From Elmis aenea (taxonomy: Eukaryota; Arthropoda; Insecta; Coleoptera; Elmidae): a DNA stretch of 64,000 bases. The notes below the pieces were generated by a model, which was not told where the DNA came from, ran no database searches, and worked only from the letters and a program-made list of their open reading frames with translations. This document shows positions 54,301 through 64,000 of the stretch, in pieces. Made by a program: the position numbers and the translations under genes. The DNA lies in the NCBI GenBank assembly GCA_947652605.1, contig OX393576.1, positions 51,870,966 to 51,934,965 on the forward strand, given 5' to 3'. How positions within the stretch are numbered: the first letter of the stretch is position 1; each line of letters begins with the position of its first letter.

Positions 54301-57300
54301 TCACATAGAAAAGTATTGTATTGTATTGTAGCGTAAGCAAAGTTAAGTATACGAATATTTAATGATAGCGTTCACATAAGCAAAGTAGTGGAATTGCCAT
54401 GCAAGCCGTGTGGTAAGCTATTGCAAGACCTTGCAAGCGCCAAGCTTCCTGCAATACGCCATAACAAGAACCAATCACAGTGGATTAACCCTGCGTATGC
54501 GCGTGGTAATCGCCTTTAGTGTACAAACACTACAATACCTCTATGTGAACGCTACTCTTGCAGGCACGTTGCTATACAATACAATACAATGCAATAATTT
54601 TCTATGTGAACGCAGCTTTAGAAAAGTTAATTAGCGTTAACCCATCTATATATCCAACAAATGAAAAAAAAAAACTCTAAAAGGTGTATTAAATGCACTA
54701 ATTGACTAATTGTAAGCGAAGCGTTCGAAAAGAAACGCGATTCACCTGCAAAAATTGTGATGATCCGCTTTGCGTGGGTGGTTCCTTGTTTTGAAAAATA
54801 CCATTCTTAATATTTTGGTTTAATTTTTAAGCAAAATTATAATTTATTATGAAAACGTACGAAACAAGAACATCAGTAAGAAAAACAAAAAATTATGGCT
54901 TCTTTAGCAAGTTATCCAGATTTACACTTTATTAGTAGTATTACACTTCCAATACTTGTCTTCAAGCAAATAAGAATATACAAAACAAAAACTAATATAT
55001 GTATGTCAACGAGCATGAGGAAAAAATTAGACGAACTTCAAAATTTAAAACAACTGAAAACAAATAACTTAAATATTATAAGTTAATGGCTATTGCAACT
55101 ACACCCTATGGACATAAATGCTGCGTACTAAGAAAAGGAACATTCAGAAAAAAGGAACTCAGAAACTGGATTTCTTAGAGGTGTAAAAGGATGTGCAAGA
55201 ACATAAGGCTAACACACCAACGCACAAGAGATTAACTAAAGTACAAGCTTTTACTGATCAAATAACATGATATAAAAAAAATGTATAGCAAAATTTAAAA
55301 ATAGAATTTCCATACAAACTTTGAACTAGACACCAAAGGAGGGCGAAGTGTGGAAAGATCAAGGATGAGATGGTGAAGCCAGAACAGGCAATTAAAGCCT
55401 AACCGATTTTGTGGGACTTTTTCTTTAAACGGTTCAAGAACTTTTTTTTGAACTCTATATTTTATGTTTTATGTTTTATGTAACTAATAAATATATTTTT
55501 CATTTGGATATTTTATTTTTGTTTGCAAAGATTCAAAAATAATTACTTAAAATAAGTAATTTGTTAATGTTGTGAGCGTATGAACTTCAAGTATTATACT
55601 TTGTACACAAAATTTTAATTTTTAATAAATCTCTTGGGATTAATTTTATTACCTGTTTGAGTATTACATCAGATCCTAACAAACTTGCTGTTATAACTGG
55701 ATATCCTGCTTGATCTGTCCAAGTAGACATAACAGTCGAAAAATTACCTGGTAAATTTAAACCATTACTTTGACTGTCTAATGCATGCCAAAGATCTATA
55801 GGAACTGCATTCTTATATTTCCTAAAAAAATGTCATCGCTAAATAGTTATTTTAATATCATACATGATTTCGTTAATTCTATTAGTCCTGTTTTCTTATG
55901 GCATAAACAAATTTTTGGAAATTATTGCTAGATAGGTACTAGTTTTTCTATTTCAGTAACTTAACTCGACCCAAAAATTTGTCCACAATACTTATCGCAG
56001 TTTAAAATTTACTTTTGCAGTCATGTTTAGTATTTAGCAATAAATCATTTATACATTTAAAGGTTCAATCAAACGCGGCTTGAGAAATTAAAAACACTTA
56101 AATTTGGTTAGCTTAACAGTTTCAAAAATCATAACTTATTGTTTGGTATAAGTTTCTGCTCTTGTATAACACCGAAATTATATCCTTGTGCATTTTATGG
56201 TACTGAATAATCATTAAGATTATTATTAAATTATGTAAATTAAAGATTGTTTCTCCAAAACACGCCCTACCTATTTTTTAAATATGTTTGAAGTCCTTTT
56301 TGGAATTTATCATTGCCCATAAAACTGTTTATCATTTGAATTACACTGGCACCTAAAAGTTTCAGTAATGAATAGTTAAAATAGTCTAAAAATTAATTAA
56401 AAATTAAAACCTTTGGTGTATGAAATAGAGTCAAATTTATGGCTGATTTGTTCTGGCGATGAAACCTTAGATGTTAATGCTAATTCATTTACCAGTGCAT
56501 CTTTACCTAAAGCGGTGTGTTTTTTTAGGATAAATAGTTTATCGAGTTCCCAATCTGGCTCAATCTAAAAAAGCACCTTTCGTAAATAATTCATGTATTA
56601 GAAGACTAAAATTATTGTTATACTAAACTAGCCAAACCCCTGAAGATAAATCTTGCTAAAAGATGATTAATCTTTGAATTCTAGCATACAGTTGGTGATT
56701 CAAATAAGGTTGTGGCACTTCATTGTCATTTAGTGTGTAAATATTATGTTTTGATGTGTTCATAAGACTCAGTTAATTTTTCTTATTATTTATAAAAACT
56801 AGTGAACAATATTTTCTTATCTATGGACAAACATTGGCTATAAAAATACATGTTATTGGGTTAAACTATCAATTGTCTTTTAAAGAACGGACATTTAAAA
56901 TTCTACATGTTAAATGAGATTTTTTGTTTTGTCTATTCTTTCTGAACTGTGTCGATACTTTTTAAATTTTTGGGCTTCGAATTAAAAAAAATTGCACATA
57001 TAGGTATGTATGTCGACGTCATAACTTTATTTATTTATGAGTCAGATCATTTTATCGCAAATAAAACAAACAATAATCTAAGTCTGGAGAATAAATAGGA
57101 TAGGGCAAAATTCCCATAAACTGAAAATTTTGTTTTTGTATCTTAAAAGTTGCATTGCTTAGTTGTAAATGCATCCAGAATCATAATCTCAAACTATCAA
57201 CCTTTCAAATACTACAAAGAGATTTGGCTTAACCTCCAGTATTTAATGCTTTTTGTTGAAATTTTGTATACCTTTGCAGATGTAAAATACTCGAAATAAG

Positions 57301-60300
57301 TTGCAAATCCTTCTTGAAGCCATGTGTAAGACCACCAATCTAAAGTTACTAGATTTCCAAACCACTGATGACTTTGTTCATGGGCGATAACCTTAGTAAC
57401 ACGCAGTTTGTCATTCCATGTGGAATCTTCTTCGTCCCATAGTAAATCAGTTTCCCTGTTAAATAAAACACTTTTAAATTTCTTAAAACTCTTTAATTTG
57501 GGTCGAATGCTGAATATCTTTAAGCAAATCCTTTTTTGTAAGCTGCACTTCAACCAGTTCACTTTCCAAATAATTTAATTCAATTAAAATAATTTTGATT
57601 TAGATTTTTAACGTCTTGTACAATTCAGTTTGATTTTTTTTAAGATGAAGTTAATTGATTCTCTACCTATGTTAAACTTTTGTTAAGACCTAACCTGTTC
57701 TAATTTTTAAAGTTAAGAAGTTAAAAGTTATTATGACCTTAAGTAAATTATATTGATTAATTAGTGACCTGTAGGTAATAAGTCCCCAGTTTTCCATGGC
57801 ACCTGCTGCAAAGTCAGGAATAGCAAAAAGGTCCATTTTTTCAAGTCCATGTTCTTTGTAAGTGATGTTAAAGAATTTGTCGAATTCTTTTAACAGCTTG
57901 GGGCCAACTTGTACACCATAACGTGTTTGATTAATTACGTTCTCTCGCGCCCATATCGTATAGTTTCCATTTTTTGCTGTGTTCTTAATAAAATCAGATA
58001 TTACGAAAGCTACTAGATACGATGACATAATGGGTGTCTTTTTGAATGTTGTTGTCATTTGACCTTCTTTCTCCCTAAAGAAGCAACATTTAAAAATTTT
58101 TAATTGACGAATGTCGTTTATTATTGCAATGTGAAAAATTAATTAATTTATGATGACCAGAAATTTAAAAAGATAACAGAATCATTTTGTTCATGGTTAA
58201 AGAAGATTTTTGCTATACACTTTTATTGAATCTTACTTAAATGTTGATTTCTCTTTTGTATTGGATATGGCTGTCATATAATCTGGGTGTGTTAAAGATA
58301 CTTCAAAAGTTGCTTTGTAGTTTGGTTCATCAAAACATGGAAAAGCTCGCCTTGCATCGTTTTGCTCAAATTGAGTTGTAGCAATCCATCTACATACATA
58401 ATAGTTTAATAGGGGAAGGTCGGGTTATATCGGACGGTTAAGCTTTTTTACTATTTGTGAATTTGTTAAAGGCTCAATTTGACCATACTACGCATCAAAG
58501 CATACTTAGATATGTTGTACAAACACCCATAAAAGCAATTACCCCTAGGGGAAATTTTTTTGCCATTTTTAGGCAATCGAAAAAGACCTTACTTTTTGCC
58601 CATTCAAAAAGTTGGAGGGTTATATCGGACATGATTTAATGTTTAGAAAATTACATATTTTTGGTTATCCAAACAAGTTTTTATTACTGTCCAGGCCTGA
58701 TCAGATTTAAGCGTAAAACATTAAAAAAATTATTTCTTGTTGCTACCAATACACTTAGAAAGTGATTGTACTTATACGTTTAAGCAGGATCAGCACTCCA
58801 AACTTAGCTTCGTCCACGAAAAAACACTCTCTAAACAGAAAAATCTCTATTGCTTTGACGCACGGAAACGACGCATTCTAATGTAGTGTGCGTTTTCCTT
58901 CTACTAGTTGCTGTCAACAGCCAATATCGCGATAGGTGCCTCTGTGCATGGCAAGTGCCCGAAAAATCACTTGTCCGATATTACCCGCTGTCCGATATTA
59001 CCCGACTTTCCCCTAATAACGTATAATAATAAAAGGTGCTGAAATAAATATAAAAAATATTTTGAGTGTTCCAAGTTCGAGAATCAGTAATGAGATCATG
59101 CTCATCTAAGAGAAACGATAAAAGTCACTTTTAAAATGGACTACGATAACATGGCCCATGACCACGATGACCATATTTATAATTAACACTTTTATTTTCA
59201 ACTCATTGATAGTTTTGCCAGAAATGTATGTATTTACAGGTAATATTATTTTTTTTATAATTATAAAATTCTTCACAGTTCATCTTCATATTATAATTTA
59301 TTACATTTGGTGTAACTGCAAGCTTCCAGTGTCTCGGCTTTTATTTTTTTTCATTGCTACAGATTTTTTTAATTGTAAAATAGACGCTCTCAGTAGAAGG
59401 GTTCTTTGAACTCAGCAAACATAATAGTATTAGGCCCCGGCTCCACGTACGATATTTTAACGCATGTATCTGCGTTAAATTGACGGGCAAAAATAGGTAA
59501 CATTAGTTTAAATGAGAGGTGGCTCCACGTCCGATAACGGATCGTACTACTTCTGCGTCTTCAAAGTCATAACGCACTTGGACGCAGCTTGTTCCATTTT
59601 CAATCCGATAAATAATCGAGTCAGTATCGTGACACGCTGCTCCACGTGCGTTGTGCATGCGTCCGTCCGCCTACTCCTACTGGTGACATTGTCTTGTGAA
59701 TTTTAATTCTCTTGATTTGCCCGCTTTTGCTATTTTTCACTGCGAAATGTCGGAAATAGATAGCGAAATTTTAATTTTAGAAGTAGAGAAGCATCCATGC
59801 CTGTATGATTTAGGCAACGAAAACTATAAAAATGGCAGCATGGATGGATGTTTACATTTTTCTCTTGCCAGGGTACTGATCCCTGGTCGGGACAAAAATA
59901 TGAAGTAAATAAATCTTTGATGTCAATTCCATTAGGGTTTCCCCTAGTTCTCAAAGCATGAATACTATCTAAAGAGCACGTTAATGTGTCTTCGAATTGA
60001 TAGCCATCACGTTTTCTGACAAAATTGTGCAGTGCACAACATTTTTTAATGATACAGTCAGCAAAGTCAGGATTAACATCAATCGGATGATGAAAAATTC
60101 GGCATTTATTGGCCAATATACCAAACGTACACTCTCTACAAACCGTCGTGCTTTTGAAAGATGGCAATTGAAGATCTTCTCATGCGTAAGGTTTCTGTTT
60201 GGGAAACGCCTCATTTAATTTTTACTTAGGGCAAATGCAGAACTATCGAGCGGTAGAATGTCGTACGTGGAGCCAGGTTGTTGCGTTTTGCTTCCGATAT

Positions 60301-62762
60301 AGGTACGACTTGTATACGTTTTGAAAACGATACGTGGAGCCGGGGTACACGATGCGTTTTTAGTCCGTCAATTTAACGCAGATACATGCGTTAAAATATC
60401 GTACGTGGAGCCGTGGCCTTACAGTAAGCGATAGAGGATAGATTATACAAATGTTTTATATTTTCAGACAAGTTAAAATATTGCAACCCGTTTTTGCTCA
60501 ATGTTATTAAACTTCGCGTCATTCCTGCAGTTTCTTCTAGTTACGTTTTTGATACCTACAATAAATTTTATCAAAAAAATTTCTTTTCTCACTTATAAAT
60601 TTATTTTATTGGAAACGAAAAACCATTTTGTTTTTACTTTAGAAAAAACGGGATTTCATTAAAAAGGATATGGTCAATTTTAATCATTTCTTGTAAAACC
60701 CACTGATTTAAATAGGTTATCAATACAAGTTTAATAAAATGATTGCACAAATTCTTTAAATGTCGTATCTTATAGTGATCTAATTGCAATCATAAAATGT
60801 TTTTTTTAAATTTCTGAGTAAAAACTTTTGTATTTTACGTTCAAATAGTTAAAGTTTTAATTTCTTTACAGCAACGAAAGTTTCGCACTTTGAAACATTC
60901 TGAGATACTATGCTTCAGTTAAGAGATCATTTAAAACGGTTTTAAGAATTGTAAGACATTTCTCCTGCTCTAAAAAGTAAATTCTGAGACGCGCAAACAG
61001 TTTTAAAATATTTTACAAAGCAGGTAATATATGTAGTCTCTAGCTCGTAAAGAATAGTTATAAAAGTATGGACTAAAAGGCATATTTTACCAATACTAAA
61101 ATAATTGTTCCCTGTGGTCGGCACAATAACCATCAATAAATTTATTGCCGCACTTTTTTTAAATTAAGGAAAAAATTGAGTAAAAAAAATTAATCTAATG
61201 GTGCCTATCCACGTGAGAGTAAACTACTCTCGATAGCAGCGTCGCCAAGGATACAGCCCCTGAGAGTAACTCGCGATTGGCTGTATCCTTGGCGACGCTG
61301 CTATCGAGAGTAGTTTACTCTCACGTGGATAGGCACTACGGTTTCTTTCCCGGGATCCCGGGATCCCGGTCCATTTTAAGCTATTTTATATTTCCCGGGT
61401 AATGCTTTTTGTCCCGGGAATTCCCGGGATTTTAAAAAAGTGTTGTTTTCGTTTATTTTGTGCTAAGATTTTTGTAATACTATCATAACTTATCAGAATT
61501 TTATGCCTAAAATGTATCTATTTACTAACAGTAAATTATGAAAAATAATTTTTCTCGTTTAGTATGGCGCAAAGAAGCCCGGTCTCCGTTGCAAAGTTAA
61601 TATCTTCAAAATACTTTTACAGTTTTATTTTTGTGTACCCTGATAATTCAAAGCAAAATAGCTTATAAATGAAAATTTATTGATAATAACGATGTTTCTT
61701 TGCTGCTAGATGCTCTCAAGACAATTTCACCTACATCAATAGAGACTGAGAGAGCATTTTATGCAGCAGGACTTTTTGTTAATAAATTAAGAAAAAGACT
61801 AATTGACTGAAGCACAGATTACCCTTGTTTTCTTAAATCACATTACAAAAATTCATTGTAAAAATTATATTATTGTATTCATAAATATGAAATTGCAATA
61901 GAAAGGTGATAATTCCCAAATGTATGTTTCTCTCACCAATATTATTAAATTATTTGTAATAATCATGGAGCAAAATGCATTACATATATGACTTGGAGTT
62001 GTTTTTAAGTAATAAACCGCTCCCTTAATTTTTTGGGTTATTAATTTTAAAATATTGATATAATTTATTACATCCCGGGATCCCGGGAAATCCCGGGACA
62101 AAGGCCGATGTCTTCCCGGAATCCCGGGACAAGCAAAATGGTCAAATATGAGAAACCCTAATAGGCACCATAAAAGACATCGTGTGGTCACCGTACCCAT
62201 AGCATCAAATTGGTCAACTTTGCTTCAATTTAAGCAAGTCCGTAGTTTTTAAAATAAGCTTGATATCAATCTTGATGTTCGAAACTGGCACACTTTTTTA
62301 ATAAAAAAATTTAAGTTGAAAATCTTACCGTTTGCTGTTGTTGAACGTATATGAACTTATATAAAACCCTTTCATGTTATCTCTAAGTTTGCCTTCATAA
62401 GCAACTGTTAAATTATACTCTTCGTTTTTCTGTAGTTGACTTTTTGCATGTATTGTCAATATGTCCGTCGTTGTATTATGATGAAATTTCTGAAATATGT
62501 CCACTCCATCGTGAACGAGGGATATGTTTTCTTTTTCAAACTTTAGATCTTTTGCATGGAGGTCAAATTTATCTGTGTCAGTAGTTGCCTTCAACGTGAT
62601 TTTGGTTTTGCCTAAGAAATTTTGTGTTTCCGAGAAATTGTTTTGTATGGTCAGATGTATTCTATAACTAGTTGGTCTTGCAATTCCTGTTAATCGGAAG
62701 TCTTCAGTTACTACATTTGTAATGATAATAAGACTTAATAAACAAATCGTTGGTAACTTCAT
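48384..62762 (-). CDS. Aminopeptidase N-like M1 zinc metallopeptidase, GPI-anchored form (gene C)
   Basis: Exons in transcript order: 62762-62329, 58389-58237, 58074-57769, 57455-57272, 56564-56411, 56352-56271, 55821-55653, 53537-53342, 53270-52993, 51107-50923, 50870-50703, 48992-48849, 48791-48713, 48596-48384; 2745 nt, 914 aa. Seen: a signal peptide (residues 1-19, [19 protein letters not shown]), [26 protein letters not shown] with WLQEGF (all zinc ligands; Gln replaces the usual Asn before the distal Glu), SISYTKG with the catalytic Tyr, YYRVNYD, and a hydrophobic tail ([15 protein letters not shown]) after GG, fitting a GPI signal. It is the paralogue of gene B: same orientation, same intron positions. 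Donors after exons 3 (GTCACT) and 5 (GTTTTA) are weak. A splice acceptor lies just before the ATG. Probably a gut-surface peptidase; substrate unknown. Confidence 0.92.
49207..49944. repeat. Direct repeats of about 138 bp in gene C intron 11
   Basis: TTTTCCCTTATTTTTCCGAAG through CATATCGTGACCTT (49210-49343) recurs at 49812-49943 with about 90 percent agreement: GTGGCACGTATAAC, AAACATTTAGTTTT and GATGCAATAAACACAGCCTT are shared. Between them, ATTTACCAATTCG and CAAATGCGCGCATCC-type parts pair weakly. Related to the foldback remnants that follow. Confidence 0.7.
50140..50319. mobile_element. Partial right arm of the 31663-33495 foldback family
   Basis: TTGTTTCTCTACCTTGAATA, TTAAGCGAGATATTCATGTA and TCCTATCGAATTTGG match the right arm of the outer foldback in gene B, ending ACCCTG-TA at 50318. 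It has TTAA (50247-50250) where the gene B copy has the piggyBac-type MITE. Confidence 0.75.
50325..50676. mobile_element. Internally deleted mariner-like element in gene C intron 11
   Basis: The inverted ends GTGGTGCTACCCAAAAGT are perfect over 18 bp, with TA after the right end. Inside, 50515-50560 reads [16 protein letters not shown], a helix-turn-helix stretch like those at the N-terminus of mariner-type transposases. It is therefore probably a 350-bp deletion derivative. It lies 26 bp from exon 10-side sequence of gene C (exon 50870-50703). Confidence 0.65.
51656..52720. mobile_element. Decayed CAGGGTG-type arms in gene C intron 9
   Basis: CAGGGTGTCCACCTTGTG near 51658, inverted AACATCCTGTATATTTC near 52026, AACACCCTATATTTTT near 52122 and CAGGGTGTTTTAAAGG near 52705 are end-like modules. 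At 52150-52280 (minus strand) GCTAAATAAAGATTTCTTAT plus a TTA run looks like the 3' tail of a non-LTR element. No coding sequence. Confidence 0.5.
53730..54830 (+). mobile_element. Decayed piggyBac-like element in gene C intron 7
   Basis: CCCTTTCACTGCGGGAACCG (about 53738) looks like a piggyBac-type end but has no TTAA before it. 54682-54795 encodes, across a frameshift, a Cys-rich motif [21 protein letters not shown], the C-terminal zinc-binding domain of piggyBac transposases. The MITE 54291-54619 lies between. The rest of the transposase is gone. Confidence 0.5.
54291..54619. mobile_element. MITE with AGCTGCGTTCACA ends, copy 2
   Basis: AAAGCTGCGTTCACATAGAA is mirrored by TTCTATGTGAACGCAGCTTT. 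The interior follows copy 1 (8304-8645) closely: GCGTAAGCAAAGTTAAGTAT, ATAACAAGAACCAATC and CTGCGTATGCGCGTGG. The two copies sit in introns of genes A and C. Confidence 0.85.
54831..55652. other. Rest of gene C intron 7, nothing secure
   Basis: A 63-codon frame at 54895-55086 has no recognisable motif. 55090-55400 is less AT-rich and may be old transposon sequence. No element ends seen. Confidence 0.35.
56565..57271. other. Gene C intron 4, nothing recognised
   Basis: AT-rich intron with no repeats or coding remnant that I could identify. Confidence 0.5.
58412..59013. mobile_element. MITE with GGGGAAGGTCGGGT ends, 602 bp
   Basis: The left end GGGGAAGGTCGGGTTATATC and the inverted right end GGGGAAAGTCGGGTAATATC match at 18 of 20. 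TAATA flanks both sides (58407-58411, 59014-59018). TCCGATATTACCCG occurs twice at the right end. It is non-coding and sits in gene C intron 1, ending only 22 bp from the exon 2 splice acceptor. Confidence 0.85.
59433..60418 (-). mobile_element. PIF/Harbinger element with TTA duplication
   Basis: Inverted ends of about 53 bp, beginning GGCCCCGGCTCCACGTACGA and GGCCACGGCTCCACGTACGA, are flanked by TTA (59430-59432 and 60419-60421), the Harbinger target. GGCTCCACGT or its complement recurs at about 59441, 59521, 59640, 60264, 60334 and 60402. The centre holds a decayed Harbinger nuclease C-terminus. It lies in intron 1 of gene C. Confidence 0.9.
59890..60214 (-). pseudogene. Harbinger nuclease, C-terminal fragment with frameshift
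   Basis: On the minus strand the first frame reads [20 protein letters not shown]. After a shift near 60130 the second reads [15 protein letters not shown], then [20 protein letters not shown]. This is the conserved end of HARBI1-like nucleases (family form: LSRAR..VE..FGILA.RFR.....I......A..I...CC.LHNF). The rest of the nuclease, including the first two acidic residues, is missing. Inactive. Confidence 0.85.
60422..61195. other. Part of gene C intron 1, nothing recognised
   Basis: AT-rich sequence without recognisable ends or coding remnants. Confidence 0.5.
61199..61336. mobile_element. Palindromic MITE with perfect 58-bp arms, split at its right edge
   Basis: 61201-61258 and 61279-61336 are exact reverse complements (58 bp), with a 20-base loop. 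Two more bases of the right edge (CA) and the right TAA flank lie beyond the hAT insertion at 62169-62173; the left TAA is at 61196-61198. TAA duplication fits a PIF/Harbinger-type MITE. The perfect arms suggest a recent insertion or gene conversion between arms. Confidence 0.92.
61337..62160 (+). mobile_element. hAT element with CCCGGGATCCCGGG repeats
   Basis: The flanking duplication ATAGGCAC (61329-61336 and 62161-62168) is perfect. The ends TACGGTTTCT and (inverted) TAGGGTTTCT match at 9 of 10. Both subterminal zones are built of TCCCGGGA palindromes. The centre holds a hAT transposase tail (61721-61810). Confidence 0.93.
61721..61810 (+). pseudogene. hAT transposase C-terminal fragment
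   Basis: Thirty codons read [19 protein letters not shown] and then VNKLRKRL before a TGA. This is the SERAFSAAGL...K.R..L signature of the hAT dimerisation domain. Nothing upstream remains recognisable. Confidence 0.8.
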
Positions 62763-62996
62763 AACGATTGCTGTAAAACAAGAACTGTTAAATACACATC
62801 ACTAGCAACGTGGAATACTGTTAAATTGTTTTCAGAGAAAAGTCAGACGAACCTTGGTTTTATCAACTTTGTGCTGATAACGTGTAATATACAATTCTAA
62901 TTATGAGAAAAGGTAGTTTTACTTAACAAGGGAACTGTATACACATACCATTATTTGCGTAAAACTATTTTCGACAAAGCAGATTAGTAAACTATA
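62763..62996 (-). promoter_or_regulatory. Upstream flank of gene C with probable 5' UTR splice acceptor
   Basis: On the minus strand TTGTTTTACAG ends seven bases before the start codon, a good 3' splice site, so the first exon is probably further upstream. No TATA box or other promoter element could be assigned with confidence. The CAGGGTGCACC end of a foldback starts 235 bp upstream of the ATG. Confidence 0.5.
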
Positions 62997-64000
62997 CAGG
63001 GTGCACCACTTAATTTAAGCCACTATAAAGAGATCTCCCGTCACTTTAGTAAAAAGCTTAATGCGTAGCATTATTTAATAGTTTTGAAACAAAACAAAAA
63101 ATTAAACAGTGATTTATTATTCTTTACCTATAAAAATAAAAATTTTATCATTTCCACAAATAGACAGGCAGTGTTTTTTTTTATCGATTACTGGGGTGAA
63201 ATTTTAGGAATATCCACATTGGCCTAAAAAAGGAAACTCTTTTATGTAGATTAAACAATTTTGATTATATTGTTTTTTATTAAACTAATTTGTAATCAGG
63301 TAAAAAATATCGCTTAAGATGAAAACTAAACTTTACTTGACATTTAAAACAAATTATCGAGATATTTCCAAAACCTACTAATTAATTTCTATTAAATATT
63401 TTGTTTGTAGCCATTAATTAACATGAAAACCGCAATAACTCGAGAAATATCAATTTTAGACATAATAGACCTTTAACAAATTTTAAAGATAATTAAATTT
63501 TCGATAATAATATGTAAAAATATATAGGGCGTTCAATTAAAAATAATTGATTTAACAGTGTTTGAAGTTTACCCAATTGGACCCAGCATAAAAAACACCC
63601 TGTGTACTATTTTAAAATTGTAACTAGTCAACAATCACTCTATTGTCGAACAAAGTTTCAAAGGAATTTCGTTCTGACATAGCCAAGTTGTGAAATATCA
63701 TTATTTTTTTAGACTCCTGTTTCTGTCAAAATTTTCATAAAAACTTAAATAACTCGAAAACGACTGATTTCAAATACATAAAACCTATATGTTTTTGAAA
63801 GAGAATTCAATTTTACTCTTAAAAATTATAAAATATACTGGGTGTTCCATTTAAAAAAACTTGGTGACGTCTCGGTGCGCAAAAACAAAACACTGTGTAA
63901 AGTTGAAAATAATTTAAGGTTATGTAGTAAATTAACACAAACAACTTTTGTATAAAACTTTTTTTTGTAAAGTTGTCACGAGACGAGATATTGATCCGGT
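62997..64000 (+). mobile_element. CAGGGTG-type foldback arm running off the window
   Basis: It starts TATA-CAGGGTGCACCACTTAA. From 63330 it matches 44330-44550 plus 45622-46110, including TATATAGGGCGTTC (63527), AACACCCTGTGTAC (63594), ACTGGGTGTTCC (63839) and AGACGAGATATTGATCCG at the right. The partner arm would lie beyond 64000. Confidence 0.7.

Noticed and set aside
54895..55086. 63-codon frame as a small host gene
   Set aside because: No motif, no splice or promoter support, inside an intron beside transposon remnants.
57340..57400. Idea that genes B and C are inactive because of HEQIH and HEQSH
   Set aside because: HExxH only fixes His, Glu and His; the distal Glu is 18 residues later in all three, and the Tyr and GAMEN are kept. 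Activity is expected.
18155..60418. Two Harbinger pieces as halves of one split gene
   Set aside because: Their terminal and subterminal repeats differ (AGCCCCGTTGACA/TTCACG versus GGCCCCGGCTCCACG), so they are separate families.

Overview
The window is nuclear DNA from an insect-like animal: AT-rich, intron-split genes, GT-AG splice sites, and very dense DNA transposons of the Tc1/mariner, hAT, PIF/Harbinger and piggyBac types plus non-LTR scraps. The order cannot be fixed from sequence alone. The many TA-flanked repeats ending in CAGGGTG fit a beetle or another large-genome insect, but that is only a guess.

Host genes. Three M1 (gluzincin) aminopeptidase N-like genes form a cluster. Gene A (6731-15041, plus, 11 exons, 1001 aa) is a type II membrane protein with a short cytosolic tail, an N-terminal membrane anchor and a Ser/Thr-rich stalk. 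Gene B (34068-15792, minus, 14 exons, 923 aa) and gene C (62762-48384, minus, 14 exons, 914 aa) have signal peptides and C-terminal hydrophobic tails typical of GPI-anchored gut APNs. All three keep the GAMEN motif, HExxH-18-E and the catalytic tyrosine, so all look active. I spliced them by hand; each joined exon set is a multiple of three. A and B converge (stops 750 bp apart). C lies upstream of B in the same orientation. B and C have the same exon plan, most exons identical in length. A lacks three of their introns.

Between and inside the genes. 1-6730 holds a dead mariner, an RTE-like remnant cut by a hAT element with a GC-rich minisatellite, and a composite hAT-like element. The introns of A carry MITEs, a foldback with tandem-repeat arms and a non-LTR fragment. 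The introns of B carry half a Harbinger transposase, a 176-bp hAT MITE, a row of three abutting TA-flanked elements (the middle one encodes a broken Tc1/mariner transposase with DD41D-like spacing), a 1.56-kb near-perfect hairpin and a three-level nest. The B-C intergenic region (34069-48383) is almost wholly transposon, including a hAT inserted in a hAT. C carries a TTA-flanked Harbinger, a palindromic MITE split by a hAT, and further foldbacks.

What stands out. I found no unknown enzymatic system. The most unusual material is (1) a modular family of foldbacks with TATA-CAGGGTG ends that appear to insert into each other's terminal TA sites and share ends and arm design with the transposase-bearing element, and (2) several insertions whose pre-insertion site survives as a second copy in the same window, which allows relative dating. 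No tRNA, rRNA or CRISPR array was seen.
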